Assembly: GCF_003172935.1 (NCBI RefSeq)
Contig: NZ_QGKS01000271.1
Location: forward strand, 1-54,997
Direction: 5' to 3'
DNA length: 54,997 nucleotides
Source of the DNA: Micromonospora sicca
Lineage (GTDB): Bacteria > Actinomycetota > Actinomycetes > Mycobacteriales > Micromonosporaceae
Positions 25,354 to 33,741 of this stretch are shown here, piece after piece; positions within the stretch are counted from its first letter, which is position 1; the number at the start of each line of letters is the position of its first letter. The notes under the pieces are model-generated. The model saw nothing but the letters and a program-made list of their open reading frames with translations, had not been told where the DNA came from and did not search any database. The position numbers were made by a program, and so were the translations under genes.

Positions 25354-25453
25354 CGCCCCGCCGGGCGCGACCGCTCGTCGCGGGTGATGTCGTCGGCGCC
25401 GGACACCGGATGATCGTATTCGTGCCACCCGGCCGGCGCGCCCGATCCGCCGG

Positions 25454-25517
25454 CCGCCCGCCGGGCGGGAGGTGCCGGACCGATCCCGGATCCCGTCACC
25501 TCCCGCCCGGCGGGCGG
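25454..25517 (-). terminator. Very strong hairpin: 21-bp perfect stem after the penicillin acylase gene
   Basis: The arm at 25454-25474 is the exact complement of 25497-25517, with a 22-base loop between. It begins one base after the stop codon of the acylase gene (minus strand), so it is its terminator. There is no T-run. Confidence 0.8.
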
Positions 25518-25518
25518 G

Positions 25519-28500
25519 TCACCGGGCGTAGACCTCGACCTCGTGGAGCGAGAAGCCGTACGAGGTGGCCCGCTTGACGCCGTACACGCGCACGTAGCGG
25601 GCGGTGACCGGGGCGAAGGTCACGTTGTCGACGCCGCCGTTGCCGGTCGTGGTGCTGAACGCCGTCCGCCAGGTGGCGCCGTCGGTGGAGACCTCGACCC
25701 GGTACGCGCTGCCGTACGCGGCCTCCCAGCGCAGGATGACCCGGTTGACCGTGCGGCCGGAGCCGAGGTCCACCCGAATCCACTGGTTGTCGGCGTAGCT
25801 GCTGCTCCACCGGGTGCCGAGGCTGCCGTCGACCGCCTTGTCCGGGGTGTGGCTGGTGAGGAACTGGGTGCTCGACGCGGTGGCGGCGCGCCCCTGGGCC
25901 AGGTTGGTGACGTCGTCGCCGCGGCGCGCCGGGAACGAGACGACCTGCTGGTAGGTGGGCCGGTTCTGCCAGGCGATCAGGGGATGGCTGATGCCGCCGA
26001 GCCCCGACTGGGCGATCGCGTCCGCGCACCACTGGTCGCCCGCGGCGCAGGACGAGTCGCCGGGGTAGACCGTGGTGGACGGCAGCGCGGCCGCCTGGGC
26101 GAGGGTGTCGAGCAGCGCCTGCCGGCAGGCGCCGAGGTTGCCGTTGCCGCAGTACGTGCGGCCGAGGCCGCCGGTCACCGGGTCGCCGAGGACGGTCCGG
26201 ATGTCCTTGTCGACGTAGCCCCACCAGCCGTACTGGAACGACGAGCCCTTGTGCGGCTGGCCGGCGGCCGCCCAGACGGCGGTGCCGTCGCGTCCGCCGT
26301 TCTGGCCGCCGGACGGTGCCTCGTTCACCTCGATGGCGTCCACCAGGGCGCCGTAGAGGTCGGCGCCGAGTCCCGGCTTGAATTCCGCCGCGGCGAGCAG
26401 CGGCCACCAGGCGTCGAAGATCCGAATCGCGTCGGCGTGCTGGTAGACCCGCGAACCGGCGGTGGTCTCCGCGCGGCGGAAGCCGGACTGCTGCCAGGCC
26501 CGCAGCTTGGCGATCGCGTCGGCCAGGGTCGGATCGGTGACCGGTTGGCTGGTGACGGCCCGGAGCAGGTCGCCGAGGACCTGCTGGCCGCGCAGGTCGG
26601 TGACCGCGGCGTCGGCCATGATCCGTACGACGGCGGCCCGGTCGAGCTGCTGCCCCGCGATCGCGGCGCGCACCGGGCCGTCGAGGAGTTGTGCCCGGTG
26701 TACCGATCCGAAGCTGAAGTTGCCGTCCGCGGCGCTGTAGTCGTACGCCTGCTTGTTGTTCCAGCTGACGTAGTAGTCCTGGTTGACGGACCGGGGGTGG
26801 GCGCCGGCCGGGGTGTAGGTCGCGGTGTTCGTGTCCGGGTTCCAGCCCTGCCACTCGTAGCCCGCCTCGGCCCGGGTGGGCAGGTTCGGGTCGGCCCCGG
26901 ACGGCCGGACCGGGTTGGACCCGGAGTTGAAGTACGCCGCCTCGGTCGAGTTGACGTAGAACCAGTTGAAGGCGTAGCCGATGTTCGCGGCGGCGTCCTG
27001 GAACGCGGCGGCGGAGCCCATCGCCGCGGGGTCGTTGTACGCCTGGAAGCCGATCGCGGAGTCGGCCTCGTGCCGGTAGGTCGACCGGAGCCGGGTGAAG
27101 GCCGTCGGCTGCCCGTTCACCATTCCCCGGTACGCCACCAGCCCGTACCTGGTGCGCAGGGCGCGCAGGGTGTACGAGCCGGCCGGGGTCGAGTCGGCCA
27201 GGGTCGGCGACCAGGAGTTGGTGTGCGCCAGCACCTCCATCGCCAGGCACTGGCCGTGGTAGAGGTAGCGGTTCGACTGCAGGGTCGGGGCGCTGCCGTC
27301 GGTGGTGCACAGCGGCAAGGCGTATGTGTCGGTGATGTCCTGCGCCGCCGAGGTGGCGCTCCACGCGTAGTCCTGCCCGCGTCCGAGCAGGACGTAGAGG
27401 CTCAGGCCCGCGAACGAGGCGCCGCGGGCGCTGATGCCCGGCCCCTGCAGTTCCTGCAGCATGAGCAGTTGCGGCGCGAAGTAGCCGGTCTGTGGGCCGA
27501 AGACGGCGATGGGGTTGCCGCTGACGGTGTGCCGACCGGAGATCACCACGGCGTTGGACATGCCGTGCGACCGGAGTGCGCCGAGCCCGCTGAGCAGTCC
27601 CTCGGTCGTGGCGCTCCGGGGGCTGGTCGCCGTCGCGGTGCCGGCCGAGGCGGTCGGCTGGTAGGCCAGGGGTTCGGCGGTGACCGTACCGGCGTCGGGC
27701 AGCACCACGCCGGGCGCGCCGGCCGGTGCGCCGCCGTACGGGAAGCTCTGCCCGTCGTGCAGGGTCAGCACGGTCTCCGGGTCGTTCTGCTGCCGGAACG
27801 CCTGCCACACCTGGTCGCCGGCGGTCGGGCCGAACTTCGCCCGGGCGGCGACCCGCACCAGCGCCGACTGCATCTCCGCGCCGCCGCCCCCGCCGAACAG
27901 CCCGCCGATGACGCCGGCCGTGGCGATCAGGTCGGTCATGGTGAAGTGCTGCGGGGCGCCGTTGCCGGTGAGGTTGTACTCGCCGGGGCAGTTCGCGTTG
28001 GCGACGCACTGGTCGATGTAGGTGTTGACGCCCGCGATGTAGTCGCCTACGTCGGTGTGGAGCTGCTGGCCGCGGGTTCCCTTCTGCCGTAGCGCGTCGA
28101 CCTGGGCCTGCAGGTCCGCCTCTGTGTACGGGGAGTTGGCCCAGATGCTCTGCTCCAGTTCCCGGTTGCCCGGCGCCCCGCCGGCGAATGAGCTGAGCCG
28201 GCCACGGCCGGCGTGGCGGAGCAGGTCCATCACCCAGAGCCGGTCCTGCGCGCCGGCGTAACCGGCGCCGAACATGGTGCCGGAGCGGGTGGTGCCGGTG
28301 ACGTGCGGTACGCCGGTGGCGGAGTCCCGCACGATGGTCACGTCCGCGCGGGGGCGCACGGTGCTTTCCACTTGCGCGTCGGGTACGCCGAACGAGGCGT
28401 CGTGGTAGAAGCGGGCGATCTGCTCGTCGGTGAGTCCCGCGTAGCCGTACACCAGGTTCGCGTACTCGTCGAGCTGGTCGCTGGAGTGGGCGGGCCGGGT

Positions 28501-28719
28501 GCCGAGGACCTGGTGCGCCAGGATCGCGGCGAGCGTGGCGTTGCCGTTCTCGCCCGGCGGCAGGATGTCGGCGCACTGGCCGAGGCAGTGGTCGTTGCCG
28601 GCGAACGTGGTGGCGGCGACGGCTGGTGCGGGCGGGACGACGGTCAGGGCGGTCGCGGCGGCGGTCACAGCCGCGGCGGTCAGCGCCGCGACGCGGGTGC
28701 GGATGGTGGGACGGGGCAT
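25519..28719 (-). CDS. Secreted penicillin acylase family protein with C-terminal discoidin (F5/8C) domain
   Basis: A 1066-residue exported N-terminal-nucleophile amidohydrolase. The signal peptide (about 1-35, ending PAVAA) is followed by the alpha region (GNDHCLGQCADILPPGENGN, VTIVRDSATGVPHVTGTT, GAGYAGAQDRLWVMDLLRHAGRG). The autoprocessing site has the nucleophile at Ser388 (RSHGMSNAVVISGRHTVSG), and the long beta region follows. Residues about 920-1066 are a separate F5/8 type C module (ATASSTQFLTSHTPDKAVDG, WIRVDLGSGRTVNRVIL, RYVRVYG, LHEVEVYA) that would bind sugars or surfaces. Substrates of relatives include penicillins, acyl-homoserine lactones and echinocandin-type lipopeptides; this one cannot be assigned. 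ATG start with a GGAGG site upstream; a large hairpin follows the gene. Confidence 0.9.
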   Translation of the reverse strand: MPRPTIRTRVAALTAAAVTAAATALTVVPPAPAVAATTFAGNDHCLGQCADILPPGENGNATLAAILAHQVLGTRPAHSSDQLDEYANLVYGYAGLTDEQIARFYHDASFGVPDAQVESTVRPRADVTIVRDSATGVPHVTGTTRSGTMFGAGYAGAQDRLWVMDLLRHAGRGRLSSFAGGAPGNRELEQSIWANSPYTEADLQAQVDALRQKGTRGQQLHTDVGDYIAGVNTYIDQCVANANCPGEYNLTGNGAPQHFTMTDLIATAGVIGGLFGGGGGAEMQSALVRVAARAKFGPTAGDQVWQAFRQQNDPETVLTLHDGQSFPYGGAPAGAPGVVLPDAGTVTAEPLAYQPTASAGTATATSPRSATTEGLLSGLGALRSHGMSNAVVISGRHTVSGNPIAVFGPQTGYFAPQLLMLQELQGPGISARGASFAGLSLYVLLGRGQDYAWSATSAAQDITDTYALPLCTTDGSAPTLQSNRYLYHGQCLAMEVLAHTNSWSPTLADSTPAGSYTLRALRTRYGLVAYRGMVNGQPTAFTRLRSTYRHEADSAIGFQAYNDPAAMGSAAAFQDAAANIGYAFNWFYVNSTEAAYFNSGSNPVRPSGADPNLPTRAEAGYEWQGWNPDTNTATYTPAGAHPRSVNQDYYVSWNNKQAYDYSAADGNFSFGSVHRAQLLDGPVRAAIAGQQLDRAAVVRIMADAAVTDLRGQQVLGDLLRAVTSQPVTDPTLADAIAKLRAWQQSGFRRAETTAGSRVYQHADAIRIFDAWWPLLAAAEFKPGLGADLYGALVDAIEVNEAPSGGQNGGRDGTAVWAAAGQPHKGSSFQYGWWGYVDKDIRTVLGDPVTGGLGRTYCGNGNLGACRQALLDTLAQAAALPSTTVYPGDSSCAAGDQWCADAIAQSGLGGISHPLIAWQNRPTYQQVVSFPARRGDDVTNLAQGRAATASSTQFLTSHTPDKAVDGSLGTRWSSSYADNQWIRVDLGSGRTVNRVILRWEAAYGSAYRVEVSTDGATWRTAFSTTTGNGGVDNVTFAPVTARYVRVYGVKRATSYGFSLHEVEVYAR

Positions 28720-28914
28720 GGCGGTGCCTCCGGGAGCTCGGAGTCGGGGCCGGGGTACGCCCGACTGCCGATGCCGACGTCTCGCCCTCCGTGCCCGGGC
28801 GTCACACCCGGAGGTGAGATTAACTCATATCGATCCCTCGGCAAGGATCTCCGATTCGCACCGCCCGGGATAGCCGTTGTTCACCAAGCGCCAATGCCGA
28901 CACTTCGGTCCCGT

Positions 28915-30000
28915 CTACCGCAGCGCGAGCACCGCCTGATGACCCAGGTGATCCGACGCCCACCGGCCGTCGGGGGTCTGTCGCTCGGTGCCGAAGACCT
29001 CGCTCGCCACCGGGGCGACCGCGCCCCGGACCATGACCATGTCGATCCGGTGCTCGACGTCGTCGGCCGGCTCGGTCAGATCGTCGCCCAGCCCCGCGGT
29101 GTATCCGGGGTCGCCGGGGTGCAGGATCGGCCAGGTGTCGACCAGTCCGCCGGCCACCAGGGTGAAATACGCGAGCCGGTTGTTCGGATCGGGCAGCTCG
29201 GGACCGGTGTTGAGATCCCCGACGAGGATCACCCTCCCGGGTACGTTCAGCGGGCCCCGGAGCAGCTCCTGCGCCTGCAGCACCCGGACGCCGGGGTGGA
29301 ACGCCTCCAGGTGGGTGTTGACGAACCGGAACGCCCGGTTGCCCAGCACCGCGTCCACGGCCGTCCAGCCGCGCGTGCTGGTGGCGGTGCCACCCGTGGC
29401 CGGAAGCGGGAACACCAGGTTCTGGACGAAGTTCCCCGACGACGTGTCGGTCACCTTCACCCGGCCGCCGTGCCGCACCAGGACGACGTCGCGCATGGTG
29501 AGCCGGACGTCCACGTTGTACGGCGCGCCGGCCGGGGCTTCCAGATCCGCCTCGTCCTGCACCACGGCGACGTCGTACGGGTGGCCGGAGCCAGCCAGTT
29601 CGGCCATCAGCAGCGCCAGGTAGTCGTACCGGACCTCGGTGGCCGGGGCCGGGTCGCCCATCCGTCCGGTGCGCCAGAGCGCCACCTCCTGCAGGCCGAC
29701 CAGGTCCGGCTTGCGTTCGCGGATCTCCTCGGCGAACAGCGCGGCCCGGGCGGGAAAGTCGACCAGGTCCACATGCCGGAGCAGGGCCGAGTTCGCGGCC
29801 AGGAACGCCGGCAGCGTCGGCGCCCCGATCGACGGCGTGAGGTCCCCGCCCAGGTAGAGGTTGCGGGTCAGCACGTCGACCTTGGGCCCGGCCTCCGCGT
29901 GCGCGGGTGGGGCGACCAGCCCCAGGGTGGCCGCCACGACGGCGGCCGCGGCGACCAGCCGGGTCAGGCGTCGACGGTGCGAGGGGATCCTGCCGTCCAT
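28915..30000 (-). CDS. Secreted endonuclease/exonuclease/phosphatase (EEP) family protein
   Basis: A 361-residue exported metal-dependent phosphoesterase or nuclease. The signal peptide covers about residues 1-35 (RRLTRLVAAAAVVAATLGLV, ending AHA). The EEP core is visible as VDVLTRNLYLGGD, the metal-binding glutamate in PDLVGLQEVALW, NTHLEAFHPG, VGDLNTGPEL and the terminal SDHLGHQAVLAL. The fold covers DNases, sphingomyelinases and inositol phosphatases, and the substrate is not determined. It lies upstream of the acylase gene on the same strand with a 195-base gap. That gap contains an AT-rich patch but no promoter I can define. Confidence 0.87.
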   Translation of the reverse strand: MDGRIPSHRRRLTRLVAAAAVVAATLGLVAPPAHAEAGPKVDVLTRNLYLGGDLTPSIGAPTLPAFLAANSALLRHVDLVDFPARAALFAEEIRERKPDLVGLQEVALWRTGRMGDPAPATEVRYDYLALLMAELAGSGHPYDVAVVQDEADLEAPAGAPYNVDVRLTMRDVVLVRHGGRVKVTDTSSGNFVQNLVFPLPATGGTATSTRGWTAVDAVLGNRAFRFVNTHLEAFHPGVRVLQAQELLRGPLNVPGRVILVGDLNTGPELPDPNNRLAYFTLVAGGLVDTWPILHPGDPGYTAGLGDDLTEPADDVEHRIDMVMVRGAVAPVASEVFGTERQTPDGRWASDHLGHQAVLALR

Positions 30001-30114
30001 GAATCTGGTCCTCTCCGGCCGGGTGTCCGCGTCGGTGCGAATGCTCCGTACGCTAACGCCGGCAGGACCATCGTGGACACCGCCGTTCGGGCGACCTCCC
30101 CTGGCCGGGGCGGG

Positions 30115-30528
30115 TCAGGCCTGGGGCCCGGCGATGTTGACCATCCAGCCGATGCCGAACCGGTCCACGCACATGCCGAACTCGTCGCCCCACATCTGCT
30201 TCTCGAGTGGCATCGAGACGGTGCCACTCTCCGAGAGCTGCTTCCAGTAGCCACGCAGCTCGTCGGCGTCGTCCCCGCTGAGGCTGATCGCGATGTTGTT
30301 GCCCGGCTGGTATTCCATCTCCGGCGGGGTGTCGGAGGCCATCAGCGTGAAGCCGCGGTCGGTCTCCAACATGGCGTGCATGACCTTGTCGGCCACGGCC
30401 GGATCCGGGTTGCCGAACTCGCCGAACGTGCTCAGCGTCAGGTTGCCGCCGAACACGTTCTGGTAGAACTCCATGGCCTGCCGCGCGCTGTCGCGGAAGC
30501 TGAGGTACGGGTTGAGCCGAGACGCCAT
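30115..30528 (-). CDS. PhnB-like VOC family protein
   Basis: A 137-residue VOC-fold protein of the PhnB/DUF1338-like type: SRLNPYLSFRDSARQAMEFYQNVFGG, VMHAMLETDRGFTLMASDTPP, and FGMCVDRFGIGWMVNIAGPQ at the C-terminus. PhnB homologues are widespread and mostly of unknown function despite their name. ATG start with GGAGG-type site (GAAGGAGGGCC) upstream. It is followed on the same strand by the nuclease gene (114-base gap). Confidence 0.88.
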   Translation of the reverse strand: MASRLNPYLSFRDSARQAMEFYQNVFGGNLTLSTFGEFGNPDPAVADKVMHAMLETDRGFTLMASDTPPEMEYQPGNNIAISLSGDDADELRGYWKQLSESGTVSMPLEKQMWGDEFGMCVDRFGIGWMVNIAGPQA

Positions 30529-30626
30529 GAGGCCCTCCTTCGTCGTCTTTGACGAGGGTCATCGTCGCAGCCCCGGATGACATGGACAACGACGTACGAC
30601 GGGCGAGTCGCGCGCCGCACGAGCTG

Positions 30627-30660
30627 GCGGTGGAGGTGGCGCCGTTGCCACCTCCACCGC
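30627..30660 (-). terminator. Hairpin terminator after the amidase gene
   Basis: GCGGTGGAGGTGGC pairs perfectly with GCCACCTCCACCGC (14-bp stem) around the 6-base loop GCCGTT. It lies 18 bases past the stop of the amidase gene and ahead of the PhnB-like gene on the same strand, so it separates the two transcripts. Confidence 0.85.
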
Positions 30661-30678
30661 TTCCCCGCCGGTACGTCG

Positions 30679-31812
30679 TCAGTTCTGCTGGAACGACTGA
30701 CGCACCACACCACCCACCAGGGCACACCAGGTGGTGGTGCTGACCTTTCCGTTCGCGTCGAGACCGTGCAGCTCCTGGAGGTCCTTCAGGGCCTTCTTGG
30801 TCACGTAGTCGTACTCGCCGGTGATCGCGACCTCGGCGTAGCCCTTGGAGTTCAGCATGAACTGCAGCGCGCTGACCGGGATGCCGGTGGCGTCCTTGTC
30901 CAGCTCCGGCGCGAGGGTCTCCCAGGTCGGCGCGGTGAGCGTGGCGTCGATGTCGACCGGGATGCCGTTGCGGGCCTGCCAGTCCTGCACGGCGGCGACG
31001 GTGGCGGCGTCGAAGACGCCGGTGACCGGCACGGTGTAGCCGCGGAAGGTGAGCAGGTACTGCGCGACGCGGACGACCGGGCCGCCGACGAAGCGCCAGA
31101 TGTCCGGCCAGCGGCGGGCCGGCACGTCGGCCAGGTCGGTGCCGAGCTTGGCGAAGACCCGCCGGCGCAGGGCGGGGAACTCCCGGTAGAACATCGCGCC
31201 CGGGCACTGGGTGGCCCGGAAGTCCCAGTGGCCGAAGATGTCGTGGGCGTGCAGGCCGTACTGCTGGCAGACGGTGGTGCAGAGCTTGACCAGCGAGTCG
31301 AGCAGCTCGTGCGGCGGCGTCTCGGTGACGTAGGTGCCCTCGTTCTCGATGCCGATGGCCCGGCCGTTCTCGCCCGGGCAGTGCGCCGAGATCATCTGCC
31401 GGTCGCCGGCCTGGAGCCGCTCCAGGCTGCCGTGCCGGCCCTCGAGGACGTGACCGCCGCGGCTGACCGTGAAGTGCTGCCCGGTGTCCGACCAGTGGTT
31501 GACGTCCAGGTGCAGGTCCTGGCAGTCGCGGGCGAGCTGCTTGGCGTGTTCCTCCGAGTAGTCGGTGCTGTTCGGGAACGCCATGTGGTGCACGATGATC
31601 TTGTTGGTGGCGATCGCGCTGATCGACAGCGGGTCCGCCGGCGGGCGGGCTCCCCACTCGTCACAGCTGATGATCCAGTCGAGGTCCGCGCCCGGCGCGG
31701 CCTGAGCCGCCGCCGGGAAGGCGAGTTCGCTGCCGACGACCGCGACCGCGGCGGCGCCGAGGCCGGCCCGCAGCAGCGTGCGGCGGTCCAGCTCAGGGTG
31801 GTTGAAGTGCAT
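30679..31812 (-). CDS. Tat-exported N-acetylmuramoyl-L-alanine amidase with peptidoglycan-binding domains
   Basis: A 377-residue cell-wall hydrolase. The twin-arginine signal LDRRTLLRAGLGAAAVAVVG opens the protein. The amidase_2/PGRP domain (about 45-210) carries the zinc-site elements IIVHHMAFPN, GRAIGIENEGTYV and FGHWDFRATQCPG. Two peptidoglycan-binding repeats follow (about 235-300, FRGYTVPVTGVFDAATVAAVQDWQ; about 310-375, ALQFMLNSKGYAEVAITGEYDYVTKKALKDLQ). It cleaves the amide between muramic acid and L-alanine, outside the cell. GAAGGAGACGAC precedes the ATG; a strong hairpin ends the gene. Confidence 0.92.
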   Translation of the reverse strand: MHFNHPELDRRTLLRAGLGAAAVAVVGSELAFPAAAQAAPGADLDWIISCDEWGARPPADPLSISAIATNKIIVHHMAFPNSTDYSEEHAKQLARDCQDLHLDVNHWSDTGQHFTVSRGGHVLEGRHGSLERLQAGDRQMISAHCPGENGRAIGIENEGTYVTETPPHELLDSLVKLCTTVCQQYGLHAHDIFGHWDFRATQCPGAMFYREFPALRRRVFAKLGTDLADVPARRWPDIWRFVGGPVVRVAQYLLTFRGYTVPVTGVFDAATVAAVQDWQARNGIPVDIDATLTAPTWETLAPELDKDATGIPVSALQFMLNSKGYAEVAITGEYDYVTKKALKDLQELHGLDANGKVSTTTWCALVGGVVRQSFQQN

Positions 31813-32092
31813 GTCGTCTCCTTCGCGGCGGCGAGGATCGGCGAGTGAAAAGGAACTTCAGACGCCGCGCGTGAGACGGAGGATATTGCCATCGATGCGG
31901 GAAGGTCCAGGGGGGACGGCGAGAAGAATCGTCGTGTCCGCCCGCCACCCGCCCAGCTGAGAGGAGCGAATGCGTGCCGGTGTGGTCAACTCGGACGGTG
32001 GCGGATGACGTCACCGAGCCCGCCGGAAAGACGAAGGGGCCGAACTTCGGCATTCGGGGTGCACATCGTGGCCGGACCGGGATGCTGCACGT
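31813..32092. other. 280-base divergent gap
   Basis: Lies between the amidase gene (minus) and the small gene at 32093 (plus) and must hold the amidase promoter. It has an AT-richer patch around 31880-31895 (GAGGATATTGCCATCG) and a TGACGTCA palindrome at 32006-32013. I could not define a -35/-10 pair. Confidence 0.3.
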
Positions 32093-32296
32093 ATGCGAGA
32101 CGTAGCTGATGTGCCGATCGTGGGCGGACCGGCCGACGGACGCACCGCCACGGTCGAACTCGACGAGCACGGGGAACCGCCGTCCGAGCTGCATCCGGGC
32201 GAAATCGACGTCGTGGGTGACGGCCTGTACGTGTGCCAACCGGTCACCGGCTCCGGGCCGCCCTGGTCCTACCAGTGGCAGCCGGCGACCTCGTGA
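32093..32296 (+). CDS. Small hypothetical protein, 67 residues
   Basis: A short acidic protein (MRDVADVPIVGGPADGRTAT, then a run rich in Glu, Asp, Gly and Pro, ending WSYQWQPATS). The VGGPADGRTATVEL segment resembles small actinobacterial and phage hypotheticals, but no function is known. The ribosome site is poor, so a leaderless start is possible. It ends ten bases before the convergent SRPBCC gene, a normal spacing, which supports its being real. Confidence 0.55.
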   Translation: MRDVADVPIVGGPADGRTATVELDEHGEPPSELHPGEIDVVGDGLYVCQPVTGSGPPWSYQWQPATS

Positions 32297-32305
32297 CCGC
32301 GGGGC

Positions 32306-32731
32306 CTAGCGGCCGTTCTCGAGGAGTTGCTTGAGGTTCTGGTAGCTGGTCGGCGCCGCCTGCCGCGCCTGCCGGCGTACCAGCGGGACCAGCGCCACGC
32401 CGAGCCCGTGGCCCGCGAAGTCGAGTGTGAACGTCACTCGGGATCTGGTGCCGTCCCCGATCGGCTCCACGCTGACCGTGGCGTGCGGACGGATGGGCCC
32501 GTCGGTGCCCCGGGCGCCCCAGCGGTGCGGCGGATCGTTGTGGGTGATCTGCTGCGTCATCGTGCGCTCGGCACCCCTGATCCTCCGGGTCGTGGTGAAC
32601 CGTGAGCCGTCGAGAAGGCGCACCCGCACCACATCGTGCTGCCACTCGGCGAAACGCGAAGGATCGGTGGCGTAGGCGAAGACCTCGTCCGGCGGACGCG
32701 CGATCTCGATCGTGGAAACCAGTGGTGCCAT
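32306..32731 (-). CDS. SRPBCC family (polyketide-cyclase/START-like) protein
   Basis: A 141-residue START-fold protein that should bind a hydrophobic ligand in its cavity. It shows the usual opening STIEIARPPDEVFAYATDPSRFAEWQ, a central DGSRFTTTRRIRGAERTMTQQI, and the long C-terminal helix VRRQARQAAPTSYQNLKQLLEN. No enzymatic role can be assigned. GGAGGAG lies directly before the ATG. It is divergent from the SigJ-type sigma gene across a 72-base gap with repeated CAGTGG elements, so the two may be co-regulated. Confidence 0.88.
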   Translation of the reverse strand: MAPLVSTIEIARPPDEVFAYATDPSRFAEWQHDVVRVRLLDGSRFTTTRRIRGAERTMTQQITHNDPPHRWGARGTDGPIRPHATVSVEPIGDGTRSRVTFTLDFAGHGLGVALVPLVRRQARQAAPTSYQNLKQLLENGR

Positions 32732-32743
32732 CGCTCCTCCTTG

Positions 32744-32776
32744 TTACCAGTGGGTGCTCGTACCCGTCAGTGGTAA
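32744..32776. promoter_or_regulatory. Possible operator between SRPBCC and sigma-factor genes
   Basis: TTACCA (32744-32749) and TGGTAA (32771-32776) are inverted, with an inner GGGT/ACCC pair between them. CAGTGG also recurs three times between about 32720 and 32773. The layout suggests a shared control site for the two divergent genes; no consensus is matched. Confidence 0.35.
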
Positions 32777-32803
32777 GACGGAGGACGCGGCGGAAGGGTA
32801 ACG

Positions 32804-33640
32804 GTGGAGGATTTCGAGGCGCACCGAGGTCACCTGCGGGCGGTGGCCTACCGCATGCTCGGCTCGCGAAGCGAAGCCGACGACGCGGTCCAGGAGGCGT
32901 GGGTGCGGACGGCCCGGTCGGACACCAGCGAAGTCCAGAATGCCCGTGCTTGGCTCACCACCGTGGTGGCACGCGTGTGCCTGGACATGCTGCGGTCGCG
33001 TACGGGGCGTCGGGAGGTTCCCCTCGCCGCACCGTGCCCCGTCGACGGCCCGGACCCGGAGCAGGAGGCGGTGCTGGCCGACTCGGTCGGGCTCGCGCTG
33101 CTGGTGGTGCTGGACACGCTGACGCCCGCGGAGCGAATGGCGTTCGTGCTGCACGACATCTTCGCCGTGCCCTACCGCGAGATCGCACCGATCGTCGGGC
33201 GCTCGACCGACGCGACGAAGATGCTCGCCAGTCGCGCCCGTCACCGGGTGCGGGCCGCCGAGATGCCCGACAGCGATCCAGCCCGGCAGCGGAAGGCCGT
33301 CGATGCCTTCCTCGTCGCCTCGCGCGACGGCGACTTCGCGGCGCTGCTCAACCTGCTTCACCCTGAGGTCAGCGTCAGCGCCGACGGCTTCGCGGCGCCC
33401 TCCCGGAGCCCGATACGGCTGCGCGGCGCCCGTGCCGTCGCCCGACAGGCGCTGTTCTTCTCGCACCGGGCCGAGCATGCCCAGGTCGGGCTCGTCGACG
33501 GCGTCCCGGCGCTCCTGGTGAAACGCCATGGACGTCTCGTCACGGTGATGACCTTCGAGATCAGCCACGACAAGATCACGGCGATCGAGGTGATCGCCGA
33601 GCCGCAGCGCCTGGGCCGGCTCTCCGTCGAAGCAGGTTGA
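32804..33640 (+). CDS. ECF sigma factor, SigJ type with C-terminal SnoaL-like domain
   Basis: A 278-residue RNA polymerase sigma factor. Sigma-2 is at about 3-70 (HLRAVAYRMLGSRSEADDAVQEAWVR), and sigma-4 at about 103-155 (LDTLTPAERMAFVLHDIFAVPYREIAPIVGRS). Residues 165-278 form a SnoaL_2/NTF2-like domain (RKAVDAFLVASRDGDFAALLNLLHPEVSV) that replaces a separate anti-sigma factor in this group (ECF41-like). The linker DGFA/VSADG region normally carries regulatory residues. GTG start with GGAAGGG upstream. The divergent SRPBCC gene is the natural first target, as ECF41 members often control a neighbouring gene. Confidence 0.88.
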   Translation: MEDFEAHRGHLRAVAYRMLGSRSEADDAVQEAWVRTARSDTSEVQNARAWLTTVVARVCLDMLRSRTGRREVPLAAPCPVDGPDPEQEAVLADSVGLALLVVLDTLTPAERMAFVLHDIFAVPYREIAPIVGRSTDATKMLASRARHRVRAAEMPDSDPARQRKAVDAFLVASRDGDFAALLNLLHPEVSVSADGFAAPSRSPIRLRGARAVARQALFFSHRAEHAQVGLVDGVPALLVKRHGRLVTVMTFEISHDKITAIEVIAEPQRLGRLSVEAG

Positions 33641-33648
33641 GCGTGGTT

Positions 33649-33660
33649 GGAAACGTTTTC
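33649..33660. promoter_or_regulatory. LacI-type operator O1
   Basis: GGAAACGTTTTC, a near-perfect dyad with the central AAACGTTT of LacI/GalR operators, twelve bases upstream of the -35 element at 33672. Confidence 0.7.
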
Positions 33661-33671
33661 GTAACGAGCCC

Positions 33672-33701
33672 TTGACCTGACCGTCGGCTCAGGCGCAGAC
33701 T
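33672..33701 (+). promoter_or_regulatory. Candidate promoter of the LacI-led operon
   Basis: TTGACC (33672-33677) and CAGACT (33696-33701) are separated by 18 bases. A start about seven bases further on would fall within operator O2, a classical repression geometry. The -10 is imperfect. Confidence 0.5.
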
Positions 33702-33704
33702 CCC

Positions 33705-33716
33705 GGAAACGTTTAC
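33705..33716. promoter_or_regulatory. LacI-type operator O2
   Basis: GGAAACGTTTAC, one mismatch from a perfect dyad, positioned over the predicted transcription start. Confidence 0.75.
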
Positions 33717-33727
33717 AGCAATGAGGT

Positions 33728-33732
33728 GGAGG
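33728..33732 (+). promoter_or_regulatory. Ribosome binding site deciding GTG 33742
   Basis: GGAGG nine bases before GTG 33742. The in-frame ATG at 33721 has no ribosome site and lies five bases after operator O2, so GTG 33742 is preferred as the start of the LacI gene. Confidence 0.6.
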
Positions 33733-33741
33733 TGCCAGGGC

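Noticed and set aside
25543..28092. Long plus-strand open frame antisense to the penicillin acylase
   Set aside because: No family resemblance; the minus-strand reading has a signal peptide, catalytic motif and F5/8C domain.
28213..30552. Plus-strand open frame across acylase start, nuclease and PhnB-like genes
   Set aside because: It spans three well-supported minus-strand genes and their gaps, with no protein features.
32006..32013. TGACGTCA palindrome as a regulator site
   Set aside because: A single 8-base palindrome without a known bacterial regulator or a second copy.
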